DNA from: Saprospiraceae bacterium
Lineage (GTDB): Bacteria; Bacteroidota; Bacteroidia; Chitinophagales; Saprospiraceae
DNA: 27,052 bases
NCBI GenBank assembly: GCA_016722295.1
Contig: JADKGL010000009.1
Span: 1 to 27,052 of the forward strand
Reading direction: 5' to 3'
The translations under genes and the position numbers were made by a program. The notes below the pieces were generated by a model. The model did no database searches. It saw nothing but the letters and a program-made list of their open reading frames with translations, and had not been told where the DNA came from. Shown piece after piece: positions 1-7,703 of this stretch (its first letter is position 1; every line of letters begins with the position of its first letter).

Positions 1-860
1 AATGTCTTTAAACTTCCGTCATGCATATATGGATAAGTAAGCGCAATATTTCGCAAGGAAGGTATTTTGAATTTGCCTTCATCGCTTGGATTTTGGGTAA
101 GCCTCATTGCTCCTATATCTTTGTATACAGAATAAAGTCCATTGTTCTCAATGTTTTGATTCGTTAATAAAAAACCTGAATGGCAATTACTGCAATTTGT
201 TTTATTGCTCATAAAGAGATTCAATCCTTGCTCTTCAATAGCAGTTAATTTTGTTCTCCCATTTAAAAATTGATCATACTTTGAATCGCCACTAAATAGC
301 GTTCTTTCAAAAGCAGAAATCGCTCTTGTGATGACATAGGGATCGGGATCCCGTTTATATGCAGCTTGACTCATTTCAACGTACTTTGGAATAGTCATGA
401 GCTTATCTGAAATCTCAACAATATTATTATCAAATTCAGCATGTTCTTGAATTGGTACAAGGACTTGCATCTCGAGTGTGGGCAATCCTCCTTCTTTTAA
501 TAGTTTTTTTGATAGACTACGTTTGCCAATGAAGGACTGTTTCTATTTCCCAATCTTCCTTCAACTCCTGCAGAAACACTCACAGTATCTGCAAATGCTA
601 AACTTGGCTTATGGCAAGAAGCACAGCTTAAACTTCCATCTCTGGATAATATAGGTCGAAAAACAATTTTTTCCTAAAGTAAATTGTGCTTCAGTTGGTA
701 TGCTATCTGGATTCGAAATCGGTATTGGAAAATGTGAAGGAATAAAATGTGAATAGTCATATTTTATTCCTTCTTCATCTTTATTGCAAGAGCTACATAA
801 CAATATGCTTATTACAATGTAATTGAAAATTGAAAACTTTGAATTATACCGAATAAACAT
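1..860 (-). CDS. Di-haem cytochrome c peroxidase, MauG/MbnH type (C-terminus outside window, frame broken)
   Basis: A periplasmic or outer-membrane-anchored di-haem peroxidase of the CCP/MauG family. The start at 860 gives a lipoprotein signal with a lipobox ending CSSC. Two c-type haem sites are visible: CASCH at 611-625 and CSNCH at 180-194. Near the window edge comes the family stretch FKIPSLRNIALTYPYMHDGS, with the usual Met in YMHDG. The frame is interrupted three times: near 667-672 (T6 on plus), near 654-655 (GG) and near 504-510 (T7). One added base at each site restores a continuous family-like protein (LGKKLFFDP, ILSRDGSLSCASCHK, VVYQKKLLKEGG). All three breaks are single missing bases in repeated-base runs, so sequence error is likely, although a pseudogene is possible. 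The gene directly follows an MbnP-like gene. In methanobactin loci the MbnH peroxidase modifies a Trp of MbnP, so a similar partnership is inferred. Confidence 0.85.
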
Positions 861-864
861 ATCA

Positions 865-1851
865 TTATTTTTAGCGAATAAAAATTTGTTTGCTCGCCAT
901 TTTTCTCCGTCTATTATAGTGATGACATAATTACCACTACTTACTTCGCTGAGTTCGTGATTAAAGACAGCGTTTTCTATTTTTTCTGAAAATACCATTT
1001 GACCAGACTGTGAATAAATAATTACATTCTTGGAAGATAAAACATCATTGAAGTTAATATTTAGACTTCTATTGTTCTGATTAAAACTTGCAATGCTTTC
1101 CAACTTCACTTCATCCTGTGATGAAAGAATAATCTGGGGTGATATAAATCCAGCATTTGCTGCATTGAGAAGCATGTTTTTATTTAAAGTACCACTGCCA
1201 TGTTGAATAATATTGCCACTCATAGATATTGCGTTAAACAACTTGACATAATCGAGATTAATAACAAAAGGATCAGTGGTGATTTTTTGACTTGCAGACA
1301 CATCTAAGAATGTAGTAAATAGTAACTCATCTCCTAGACTGTGGATTTGGAAATTTTGCTCTGGAATGCCATCATTATTATTATCTACATATCCTTCAAT
1401 AGCCATAAATCTATATCCAGCGGTCCAGCCCCAATGCATATCAGGAGTCTTTGGTCCAAGAGGATGTGTAGCTAAATATAAATTGGGATCTCCATGATTT
1501 TTTCTCCTTGTCAATACCAACAAACATTTTAATTTTTTTAAAATTATAATTGGATGGAAAAGTTCCAGCAGAATGCTTAATATCCGGATTCTTTGCATTC
1601 ACCAATAGATAGGAATCTTCTACTTTAACTGAATCATTGTCTGAAGAAAATAGCAGAATATTGCTTAAATAAAACTCTGCTCTTGTCAGTTTTATTTTCT
1701 TGCCATTGTGAATCGTAAATATGGTTTTATTCAACTCTAAGGGTTGACCTTCAGCTGTATGTTTAAATTGAAAACTTAGACTACTGGTTTGAGAAAATGA
1801 ATTGATAGTCATTAGACAAACCATGATAAATGTAAAAAATACCGATTTCAT
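865..1851 (-). CDS. MbnP-like copper-associated protein with T9SS C-terminal sorting domain (frame broken)
   Basis: A secreted MbnP-family protein. The start at 1851 gives a signal peptide (MKSVFFTFIMVCLMTINSFS, then QTS). Next come family features: FKHTAEGQPLELNKT, the segment RAEFYLSNILLF, and the Trp-rich block MHWGWTAGYRFMAIEG near 1380-1440. The C-terminal 70 residues look like a type A T9SS sorting domain (IIYSQSGQMVF, then SSGNYVITIIDGEKW, then KFLFAK), which would place the protein at the cell surface. The frame shifts at the T6 run 1498-1503, where removing one base joins the two halves. A second probable error sits in the T5 run 868-872: with one more base the protein ends in KFLFAKK and a stop at 865-867. 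As written, it runs in frame into the next gene's lipoprotein signal. The peroxidase gene downstream is the expected partner of this family. Confidence 0.8.
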
Positions 1852-1906
1852 ATAATATATTTTATTGTTTACTAATTGTTCGTTTATTAATGCGACATAA
1901 ATTTCT

Positions 1907-3352
1907 TTATCTCTTTAAGAATTGATACGATATATAGGCACTTATTGCTTGCTGGTGAAACCAAGAAGTATTGTTTTGATTAGGATGAATGACTATTTCA
2001 GGGCCAATACCCATAAGAATTTTTGGGTTTAGTTTTAGTTCAACATTTAATCCAATAATGCCAGATATAGACAGTTTATTTTCGACTTCACTCACTATTT
2101 TTGGTTCGAATCCATTGACAAAGCAAAGTTCTTTACATGACTCCGTCTGATGATTCAAAGTATTAGAAATAATGGAATGAAGTTTAATATTTGTGCCCAG
2201 TTTAGTATAAATCTTTATTTTTTTATAACTCGCAATTTTTCTTTCCAAAAATAGTGGCATTAAGAAAGTATGAGTTTTTCTGGTGATCGACATATTTAGG
2301 TCGAAAGTGTCATTATGGTTTATCATTTGATTTTGTGCAATTTCAAAAAGAGATAAGTTTACTCTTGATTGAATATTGCCATCAAAAGTACTGTAAGTAA
2401 ATTCATATTTTTTTATCCCATTGCCTGTTGAAGCATACGAAAGTCTTTCAGGAGATAAGTTGACATGATGGTCTGTTATGAAAGATGAGTAATTGTATTG
2501 TAAACCCAAGCCATATCTCAATTTCTCAGTTTTTTGATAGTATAATGATCCCCCAAGATGATACCCTAACTTAGTTTTTAAAATGTGTTCGTGTATTGCC
2601 AATGGATCCTTTGTCTGATTATTGTTTTGTTTAGTATCGAACAATGGACCAGTAAATAATCTTAGGTAAATCCACTTATTAGATTTGGGTTTAATTAAAT
2701 TGGGAAGCAATTTCAATTCTAAGAATTTGTTTTCATCATTTTGAATTGCCAAGCCTGTAGAAATTGTCTGAATAGGATTAATGTAGTCTAGTTCAAAATT
2801 GGCATCGGGAATAATTGCTTCATTTTCCTTTTTTGAGCCTGTCATTGGAAATGAAGAAGATAAAATATTTTCATTTGTTATTATTGTGTGTAAATTTGGA
2901 CCACTGTTATTTTTGGCATTGTTCTTACTAATTATTGTATTCTTAGGTTTGTGACTAATTTGAATTCTTGAACTAAAATTCGCTTCAATACTTGTGTTAT
3001 GAGATGAGCTTAAATAAGCATTCTTTTTATTTCGTGGATTTTCAGTAGTATTTGTTATTGTATTATTAGAACAGTTTGAATCAATGGTTCCTTTTTTAAG
3101 CTGAGCAGCAATAAGCTTATTTTCTACGATTTGAATTGCGGGTTTTTTAGTTGAATTTTGAGAAATGAAAGTAATAGTTATAATTGTGAGGAATGCTAGT
3201 AGAACACTCCAAAAATAAGCGAAGGCTCTTCTACGCTTTTCTTTTTTGGATAATTTTAGCGATAGCGCGTTCCAATCCAATTCTTTATTGGATGAATTAC
3301 TCTGCAATTCATTTAGCTTTTCAGCATACGCCTTATAAAATTTATCATCCAT
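1907..3352 (-). CDS. Putative anti-sigma/outer-membrane beta-barrel protein
   Basis: 481 residues. The first 40 residues are hydrophilic and charged (ELDWNALSLKLSKKEKRRR). A single transmembrane helix follows at about 45-65, then a long Asn/Ser/Thr/Lys-rich linker to about residue 220. The C-terminal half has alternating hydrophobic/polar strands, with YGLGLQYNYSSF and a last strand ending SAYISYQFLKR, as in small outer-membrane beta-barrels. The gene starts 64 bases after an ECF sigma gene and ends 55 bases before the MbnP-like gene, so co-transcription is likely. Bacteroidota often pair an ECF sigma factor with a single-helix protein carrying an N-terminal sigma-binding segment and a periplasmic or barrel C-terminus. 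The anti-sigma role here is inferred from position and layout; no anti-sigma domain was recognised with certainty. Confidence 0.6.
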   Translation of the reverse strand: MDDKFYKAYAEKLNELQSNSSNKELDWNALSLKLSKKEKRRRAFAYFWSVLLAFLTIITITFISQNSTKKPAIQIVENKLIAAQLKKGTIDSNCSNNTITNTTENPRNKKNAYLSSSHNTSIEANFSSRIQISHKPKNTIISKNNAKNNSGPNLHTIITNENILSSSFPMTGSKKENEAIIPDANFELDYINPIQTISTGLAIQNDENKFLELKLLPNLIKPKSNKWIYLRLFTGPLFDTKQNNNQTKDPLAIHEHILKTKLGYHLGGSLYYQKTEKLRYGLGLQYNYSSFITDHHVNLSPERLSYASTGNGIKKYEFTYSTFDGNIQSRVNLSLFEIAQNQMINHNDTFDLNMSITRKTHTFLMPLFLERKIASYKKIKIYTKLGTNIKLHSIISNTLNHQTESCKELCFVNGFEPKIVSEVENKLSISGIIGLNVELKLNPKILMGIGPEIVIHPNQNNTSWFHQQAISAYISYQFLKR

Positions 3353-3416
3353 ATCTTAACAGTAACTGTTATAATAGTACTATTCAAGAACATTGACAAA
3401 ATGGTTGCCTGAGCTA

Positions 3417-3962
3417 TTAAAATAAAATATAAAATTTTGATTTTGCGATGAGCTTGGCAAGAAAAGTTCGAGCTTTGAATAGATTGGATTTTGATGTTCC
3501 TACATTAATTTTAAGCAGTTTGGCAATTTCTTCATGGCTATAACCTTCAATAGCATAGAGGTTTAATACCATTTTATAAGCAGGTGGTAGCTTATTTGTC
3601 AGAGCTAATAGTTCCTCAACATCCAAATGTGAAAGAGTATCGGGGTCAGCAACATAGTGATTCGATATTTCTGTTGAAAGCTCTGTAGTAATAATTTTGT
3701 TCTGATTCTTGTGATAATGGTTGATAATGGTTCTTACCAATATTAGTCTGAACCAAGGAAGAAATGGCTGTGTTAAATCATAATTTTTTAATGAATCAAA
3801 GGTTTTGACGAAAGTATCATTGAGAATCTCTCTGCTATCTTCAATTGAATTACCATAAGCCATCACTGTTTTAAGACCATATGAGTAAAATTGATTATAT
3901 AGTTCTTTTTGACACAATCTATCATTTTTAATACAGCCTTTTACAAGCTCTTGAAAATTCAT
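3417..3962 (-). CDS. ECF RNA polymerase sigma factor (sigma-70 family)
   Basis: About 181 residues, the usual ECF length. Region 2 runs from the N-terminus (MNFQELVKGC) through the DSREILNDTFVKTFDSL block, and region 2.4 continues into PFLPWFRLILVRTIINHYH. Region 4 follows: LPPAYKMVLNLYAIEGYSHE, then EEIAKLLKINVGTSKSNLFK, a helix-turn-helix for -35 recognition. I chose the ATG at 3962 rather than the TTG at 3986 because a TAnnTTTG promoter box at 3984-3991 overlaps the longer start and because MNFQELV is a typical beginning. The gene heads the cluster with the barrel protein, MbnP and peroxidase, and probably controls it. Confidence 0.93.
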   Translation of the reverse strand: MNFQELVKGCIKNDRLCQKELYNQFYSYGLKTVMAYGNSIEDSREILNDTFVKTFDSLKNYDLTQPFLPWFRLILVRTIINHYHKNQNKIITTELSTEISNHYVADPDTLSHLDVEELLALTNKLPPAYKMVLNLYAIEGYSHEEIAKLLKINVGTSKSNLFKARTFLAKLIAKSKFYILF

Positions 3963-3983
3963 TTTAAATTTTATAGCATAAAG

Positions 3984-3991
3984 CAAAAATA
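3984..3991 (-). promoter_or_regulatory. Candidate -7 box (TAnnTTTG) of the sigma-factor operon
   Basis: The minus strand reads TATTTTTG, matching the Bacteroidota -7 consensus TAnnTTTG. A start point about 7 bases downstream would leave a leader of about 15 bases before the ATG at 3962. I see no TTTG at the -33 spacing, so the call rests on one box and its position. Confidence 0.35.
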
Positions 3992-4215
3992 GAACATAAC
4001 TCTAGGATTAGTTGCTTTATAGTCATTTATTTATCTGAATTCGTTTTTTAATTTTCCTTTGTTTGTAAGACCACTTCAAATAATTGATTGAAGTTAGAAA
4101 ATTTATATTATTTATCCAATAAAAGCAAATAGGGGAGTAAATTCGATAAAGGTCGTTTTCTAATAGTTTGAGAGTTTTAGCGCTTAATAATGATTTCTTA
4201 AGCTGCCTAGATTTT

Positions 4216-4544
4216 CTAACTGCCAATATTATTATGCTCTGACTCTTTCTGCAAAGCCAATGAAATGCCAAAAGGGATCAGAGAAAAGCAAGTCCAGTCT
4301 CCATAATCATGACATAAAATTGAACTTATTAATGTAGCAGCAATTTGACAAGTATCCTTAAATTCTACTCATGCTTGCATTTTCGAATCTATATGCTATG
4401 AAAGACTTTTCAAAAGTGCTAAGATTAAAAACTTATCAGGTAGAATTTGTGTTCCGCAATAAATGCTGATGATATTCAAGAAACATTGACTTATGTCAGT
4501 GAGGGTAAAATAGTTTCAAAAATTAAAAAGCAAAATAGATGAAG
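4216..4544. other. Degraded coding traces between the sigma and MDR genes
   Basis: Two open stretches without start codons. On the minus strand, 4216-4368 encodes a protein-like segment (HDYGDWTCFSLIPFGISLAL) that weakly resembles a VOC/glyoxalase strand pattern. On the plus strand, 4444-4544 encodes INADDIQETLTYVSEGKIVS and ends at the start of the MDR gene; it faintly resembles an MDR C-terminus. Neither is a complete gene. They may be remnants of lost genes, or chance. Confidence 0.2.
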
Positions 4545-5539
4545 GCTTTTACAATAAATAAATATAATAAGACAGACAATCTTCAATTGATTGATTTGCC
4601 TATGCAGAACCAAAGGAGCATGAAGTCTTGATTGAGATCCATGCTGCTAGTATAAACATGATAGATGCAAAAATTAAATTCGGCGAATTTAAATTATTTT
4701 TACCATATAAATTTCCTTTGATATTAGGGCACGATATAGCTGGGATTGTTCGCAAAGTTGGAGTGAAAGTTCAAGCATTTAAAGTAGGTGATGAAGTATT
4801 TGCAAGAGCTTCAGATTTTCACATTGGAGGATTTGCAGAATATATTTCAATACCAGAAAATGATCTCGCGATGAAACCAACAAATATTTCAATGGAAGAA
4901 GCTGCTTCACTACCCTTAGTTGCATTGACTGCATGGCAAGCATTTTTCGAAAAAGCAAATTTGCGAAAAGGGCAAAAAGTATTCATTCAAGCTGGATCAG
5001 GTGGAGTGGGAACTATAGCGATTCAAATTGCAAAATATTTTGGAGCAACAGTGGCAACGACTACGAGTAGTACTAATATTGATTTGGTAAAAAGTCTAGG
5101 AGCAGATGTCGTAGTAGATTATAAAAAAGAAGACTTCGAATCAAAATTAAAAGATTACGATCTTGTATTGAATAGCCAAGATGAAAAGACATTAGAAAAA
5201 TCTTTACAAATTCTAAAACCTGGTGGAAAAATAATTTCCATCTCAGGTCCACCAGATACCAATTTCGCAAAAGAAAGTAATTTGTCCTGGTTTATGAAAA
5301 TAGTGATGTATTTCCTAAGTCATAAGATAAAAAAGGCAGCCTCAAAGAAAAATGTTGAATATGCTTTTCTCTTTATGAAAGCAAATGGAAAGCAATTATC
5401 AGAAATAGCTTCATTGGTACAGGCTGGTAAGATCAAACCAGTCATAGACAAGATATACCCTTTTAATCAAACCAATGATGCATTAGCTTATGTTGTTGAG
5501 GGTAGAGCAAAAGGGAAGGTTGTGATTAAGATCAAGTAG
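4539..5539 (+). CDS. NAD(P)-dependent quinone oxidoreductase/alcohol dehydrogenase-like MDR protein (frameshift near start)
   Basis: Medium-chain dehydrogenase/reductase, zeta-crystallin/quinone oxidoreductase branch, cytosolic. The GroES-like N-domain shows EIHAASINMIDAKIK and LGHDIAGIVRKVG. The Rossmann domain carries the nucleotide-binding loop AGSGGVGTIAIQIAKYFGA, and the end is GRAKGKVVIKIK. No structural-zinc Cys cluster is visible, which fits a zinc-independent reductase. The true start is the ATG at 4539 (MKAFTINKYNKTDNLQLID). One base is missing near 4605; adding a C there restores LPMPEPKEHEVLIEIHAAS. The product would be about 334 residues, normal for the family. It is the only long plus-strand gene in the window, appears monocistronic, and is followed after 30 bases by the palindrome cluster. 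Confidence 0.88.
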
Positions 5540-5571
5540 GGTTTGTATCATCATCAATTACATTTTCTTGA

Positions 5572-6287
5572 AATCCCGAAGGGATTGAATGTCTTTAGAA
5601 TTTATGTGAAAAATTTATGCGACCCCGATGGGGTCGTATTTGTTATCATGGTTGTGTTGTTATAAAGATATGAATCCTTCGGATTCTTATTTAATGACAC
5701 AATGTGATTAATTGAAATGAAGCGAGATTTCTAAGCATTTTGGAATCCTGAAAAATTACATATTTATAGAAAAGTACGTAAAAATTGTTGAGGGGTCGTA
5801 ATTGTGAGGTTGTTTAAAATTGACCTTTGTTCATTTAATCTTACAAATATAAATTTAAGTTTATTAAAGCTTGAACTTTCAATTATTATTCAATAATCCC
5901 ATGGGGATATAGTTTAAGAATGAGCGTCGTATTTGTTGTAGGTTATGTTGTTATAAAGATATGAATCCTTCGGATTCTTATTTAATGACACAATGTGAAT
6001 TATAACTTGTAAATGAAGCGAGATTTCTATAGCATTTTTGGAATCCTGAAAAAATTACATATTTATAGAAAAAGTACGTAAAAATTATTCGACCCCGATG
6101 GGGTCGTATATTTTGTCATAGTGAGGTTGTTATAAATATTTGAATCCTTTGGATTCATTTAATCTTACACAATATAAATTTAAGTTTATTAAAAGCTTTC
6201 GAACTTTCAATTATTATTCAATAATCCCATGGGGATTATATGTTTATAGAAAATGTATGTAAAAATTAAGCGACCCCGTCGGGGTCG
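5572..6287. repeat. REP-like palindrome cluster, three hairpin types
   Basis: Dense short perfect palindromes with three-base loops. Type A is cgacccc-NNN-ggggtcg at 5620-5636 (loop gat), 6090-6106 (gat) and 6271-6287 (gtc). Type B is gaatcc-NNN-ggattc at 5672-5686 (ttc), 5963-5977 (ttc) and 6142-6156 (ttt). Type C is aatccc-NNN-gggatt at 5572-5586 (gaa) and 6223-6237 (atg), with a shorter form at 5896-5908. The A-to-B distance is constant: 52 bases at 5620/5672 and 6090/6142, and 50 at 6847/6897 beyond the transposase. The cluster lies between convergent genes and adjoins a Y1 transposase, as REP sequences and IS200/IS605 ends do. It could also serve as a terminator or mRNA stabiliser for the MDR gene. 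Confidence 0.8.
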
Positions 6288-6292
6288 TATTT
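5619..6292. repeat. Tandem duplication of a roughly 300-base palindrome-bearing unit
   Basis: The segment from about 5640 to 5930 is repeated from about 5930 to 6292. Shared stretches in the same order include ttgttataaagatatgaatc, tatttaatgacacaatgtga, aaatgaagcgagatttct, tacatatttatagaaaa, taaatttaagtttatt and aactttcaattattattcaa. The type B palindrome recurs with a period of 291 (5672 to 5963). In the first copy two type A palindromes are damaged: only the right arm remains near 5790-5799 (aggggtcgta), and near 5921-5930 gcgtcgta remains where the second copy has the whole hairpin. Confidence 0.75.
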
Positions 6293-6863
6293 TGTCCCTA
6301 GCTATCTTTCTATTTATAGTAGTGCCCAAAGTATCCTTTTATTCAATTAATTCAAATAAATATTCATCCTTATATTCAATTTCAAACGCTGTCAAAAACT
6401 GCTTGTATTCATCAATGAAACTTTGTTTTTTATGGTGTGTCTTCTGATTGTTAATATAATCGATCACATTATCCAAAGAAGAATGACTATATGAAAATGC
6501 TCCATAACCTTCTTGCCATTGAAATTTGAATTTGCATAATTTTTTCTCTTTTATAAATTCATTCGAAGATTTTTTTATTTCCCTTACTAAATCAGATAGA
6601 CAGCATGTTGGCTTCATGCCTATAAAGAAATGAATGTGATCAGGCATACCATTTATTGCCAATAATTTTTGCTTCTTGTTTCTGATAATGCCAGTAATAT
6701 ACTTATATAGTTCTTCTTCCCATGAAGAATGTATCAGACTATTTCTGCCTTTAACAGCAAATATAACTTGAATGTAAATTTGTGAAAATGTGCTTGGCAT
6801 ATTAATTTTTTTTATTATTTAAAATTTGTTTAGCATGCATTTTATGCGACCCCGATGGGGTCG
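6271..6863 (-). mobile_element. IS200/IS605- or RAYT-like element bounded by type A palindromes
   Basis: The transposase gene at 6339-6800 lies between type A palindromes at 6271-6287 (its 3' side) and 6847-6863 (its 5' side). Between its start and the upstream palindrome is a small hairpin, gcat-ttt-atgc, at 6837-6847. A degenerate type B sequence (gtatccttttattc, 6331-6344) overlaps the stop codon, about 60 bases from the type A palindrome. This is close to the A-B arrangement seen at the remnant copy (6847-6943). The exact ends are not defined, and no target duplication is expected for this class. Confidence 0.55.
6339..6800 (-). CDS. Y1 (HUH) transposase, IS200/IS605 or REP-associated type
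   Basis: 153 residues, full length for the Y1 transposase family (about 150). It is a single-strand DNA transposase with a His-hydrophobic-His metal site, seen as PDHIHFFIG (HIH at 55-57). The nucleophile Tyr is in VIDYINNQK (Y115), followed by THH. The conserved KFQWQEGYGAFSYS segment precedes it. The start ATG at 6800 gives the usual beginning MPSTFSQIYIQVIFAVKGR. All key residues are present and the frame is intact, so it may be active. Palindromes on both sides are probable recognition sites. Bacteroidota carry both IS200-like insertion sequences and single-copy REP-associated enzymes of this size; copy number in the genome would separate them. Confidence 0.92.
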   Translation of the reverse strand: MPSTFSQIYIQVIFAVKGRNSLIHSSWEEELYKYITGIIRNKKQKLLAINGMPDHIHFFIGMKPTCCLSDLVREIKKSSNEFIKEKKLCKFKFQWQEGYGAFSYSHSSLDNVIDYINNQKTHHKKQSFIDEYKQFLTAFEIEYKDEYLFELIE

Positions 6864-6911
6864 TAATTGTTATCATGGTTGTTGTTATAAAGATATGAAT
6901 CCTTCGTATTC
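6847..6911. repeat. Type A plus type B palindrome pair upstream of the transposase
   Basis: Perfect type A palindrome at 6847-6863 (loop gat), then after the usual spacing a type B copy at 6897-6911 with one arm altered (gaatcc-ttc-gtattc). The bases between them (tgttatcatggttg and ttgttataaagatatg) match those at 5641-5672, so this is another copy of the same unit. Confidence 0.75.
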
Positions 6912-6913
6912 TT

Positions 6914-6943
6914 TTATTCAATAGATTCAAATAAATACTCGAA
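6914..6943 (-). pseudogene. 3'-terminal remnant of a second transposase copy
   Basis: The minus strand encodes FEYLFESIE and a stop, against DEYLFELIE and a stop at the end of the intact transposase. The bases match closely (ttattcaat, then attcaaataaata). The remnant directly abuts the type B palindrome at 6897-6911, just as the intact gene's end overlaps a degenerate B. A stop (6944-6946) lies just upstream in this frame, so only nine codons survive. Confidence 0.6.
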
Positions 6944-6978
6944 TTAAATACAATTACAAGCAAGTGATTAAGTAACTA

Positions 6979-7557
6979 TTAATCATCTATTCCCTTTCCA
7001 TCCAGTATTTTTGGAAGATACTTTTCTATTCTGTCGATTCTAGTTTTAATTTGTTTTGCAGATGAGAAATATAATAGATAAGCTCTTTGTCTTCCAGGAG
7101 TTAATTTGTAGAATGCAGATTTTAATCCACTCCTATTTTTTAATGCTGCTTTAAATTCTTCTGGAATTGTGTATTCAGATGTTTTCTTTAGTTCTACTTT
7201 GGCGCCAGATTTTTCAAGTTCGATGGCTTCTTTTATATATGATTTTAGAATTGATTTTTGCTTAATAATTTCTTCGACACTTGTAAATCTTATTTGCCGT
7301 GCGGCTTGAACATTTTTGGATTGTTGAATTAATATTGAGTTTGGATCCTTCATTAATGCCCCTTTCATGAACAGTAATGCACAATATTCCTTGAAACCAT
7401 GAATTAGAACAACATTGTGATCATTGCATGTGTAGCACGGACTAGACCATTTCAACTCCTCAGCCAATTTCGTAGAAAGAATGATTTCTCTCAACGCTTG
7501 ATATGCTTCTAGCCATTTACTTTTATCCTCAAAGAAGAAATTTACATTTGGATTCAT
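6979..7557 (-). CDS. YdeI/OmdA family protein (DUF1801-like N-domain)
   Basis: About 192 residues, start ATG at 7557. The N-terminal two thirds match the DUF1801/YdeI fold: LREIILSTKLAEELKWSSPC, then VVLIHGFKEYCALLFMKGAL. The C-terminal third is the OmdA (bacteriocin-protection/OmpD-associated) segment: TIPEEFKAALKNRSGLKSAF, YKLTPGRQRAYLLYFSSAKQ, then RIEKYLPKIL. The length fits the family. Its biochemical role is unknown; family members have been linked to envelope stress and peptide resistance. It lies last in a minus-strand run with the VOC and DUF2200 genes, 147 bases after the VOC stop. Confidence 0.85.
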   Translation of the reverse strand: MNPNVNFFFEDKSKWLEAYQALREIILSTKLAEELKWSSPCYTCNDHNVVLIHGFKEYCALLFMKGALMKDPNSILIQQSKNVQAARQIRFTSVEEIIKQKSILKSYIKEAIELEKSGAKVELKKTSEYTIPEEFKAALKNRSGLKSAFYKLTPGRQRAYLLYFSSAKQIKTRIDRIEKYLPKILDGKGIDD

Positions 7558-7592
7558 CACTAAGATTTTTTGTAGAGATGTGTTTGGGGTGT

Positions 7593-7683
7593 AAAATTTG
7601 CGAAACGCGATGTATGATCAAGCCAAAGTCTAATGATTTATTTAATTGCAATAGTTGATTATAATTCGTGAATCGCAAATTTT
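7593..7683. repeat. 11-base inverted repeat between the YdeI and VOC genes
   Basis: The sequence aaaatttgcga (7593-7603) recurs as its exact reverse complement at 7673-7683, 69 bases apart. A second small inverted pair, aattcg/cgaatt, lies around 7663-7690. The pair could fold the intergenic RNA or mark an old insertion; no T-run marks it as a terminator. Confidence 0.4.
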
Positions 7684-7703
7684 TTCGAATTAAAATAAAA
7701 TTT

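Noticed and set aside
609..1598. Real fusion of MbnP and peroxidase
   Set aside because: A full lipoprotein signal sits at the junction, and both halves have further one-base frame breaks. Separate genes with a one-base error explain it better.
4023..4271. 82-codon minus-strand ORF
   Set aside because: Composition is atypical (runs of basic and aromatic residues, no domain), and a neighbouring frame over part of the same stretch looks more protein-like, so it is probably a chance frame.
5572..6911. CRISPR array
   Set aside because: The repeats are palindromes of three types with varied spacing and no unique spacers of even length, and no cas genes are present.
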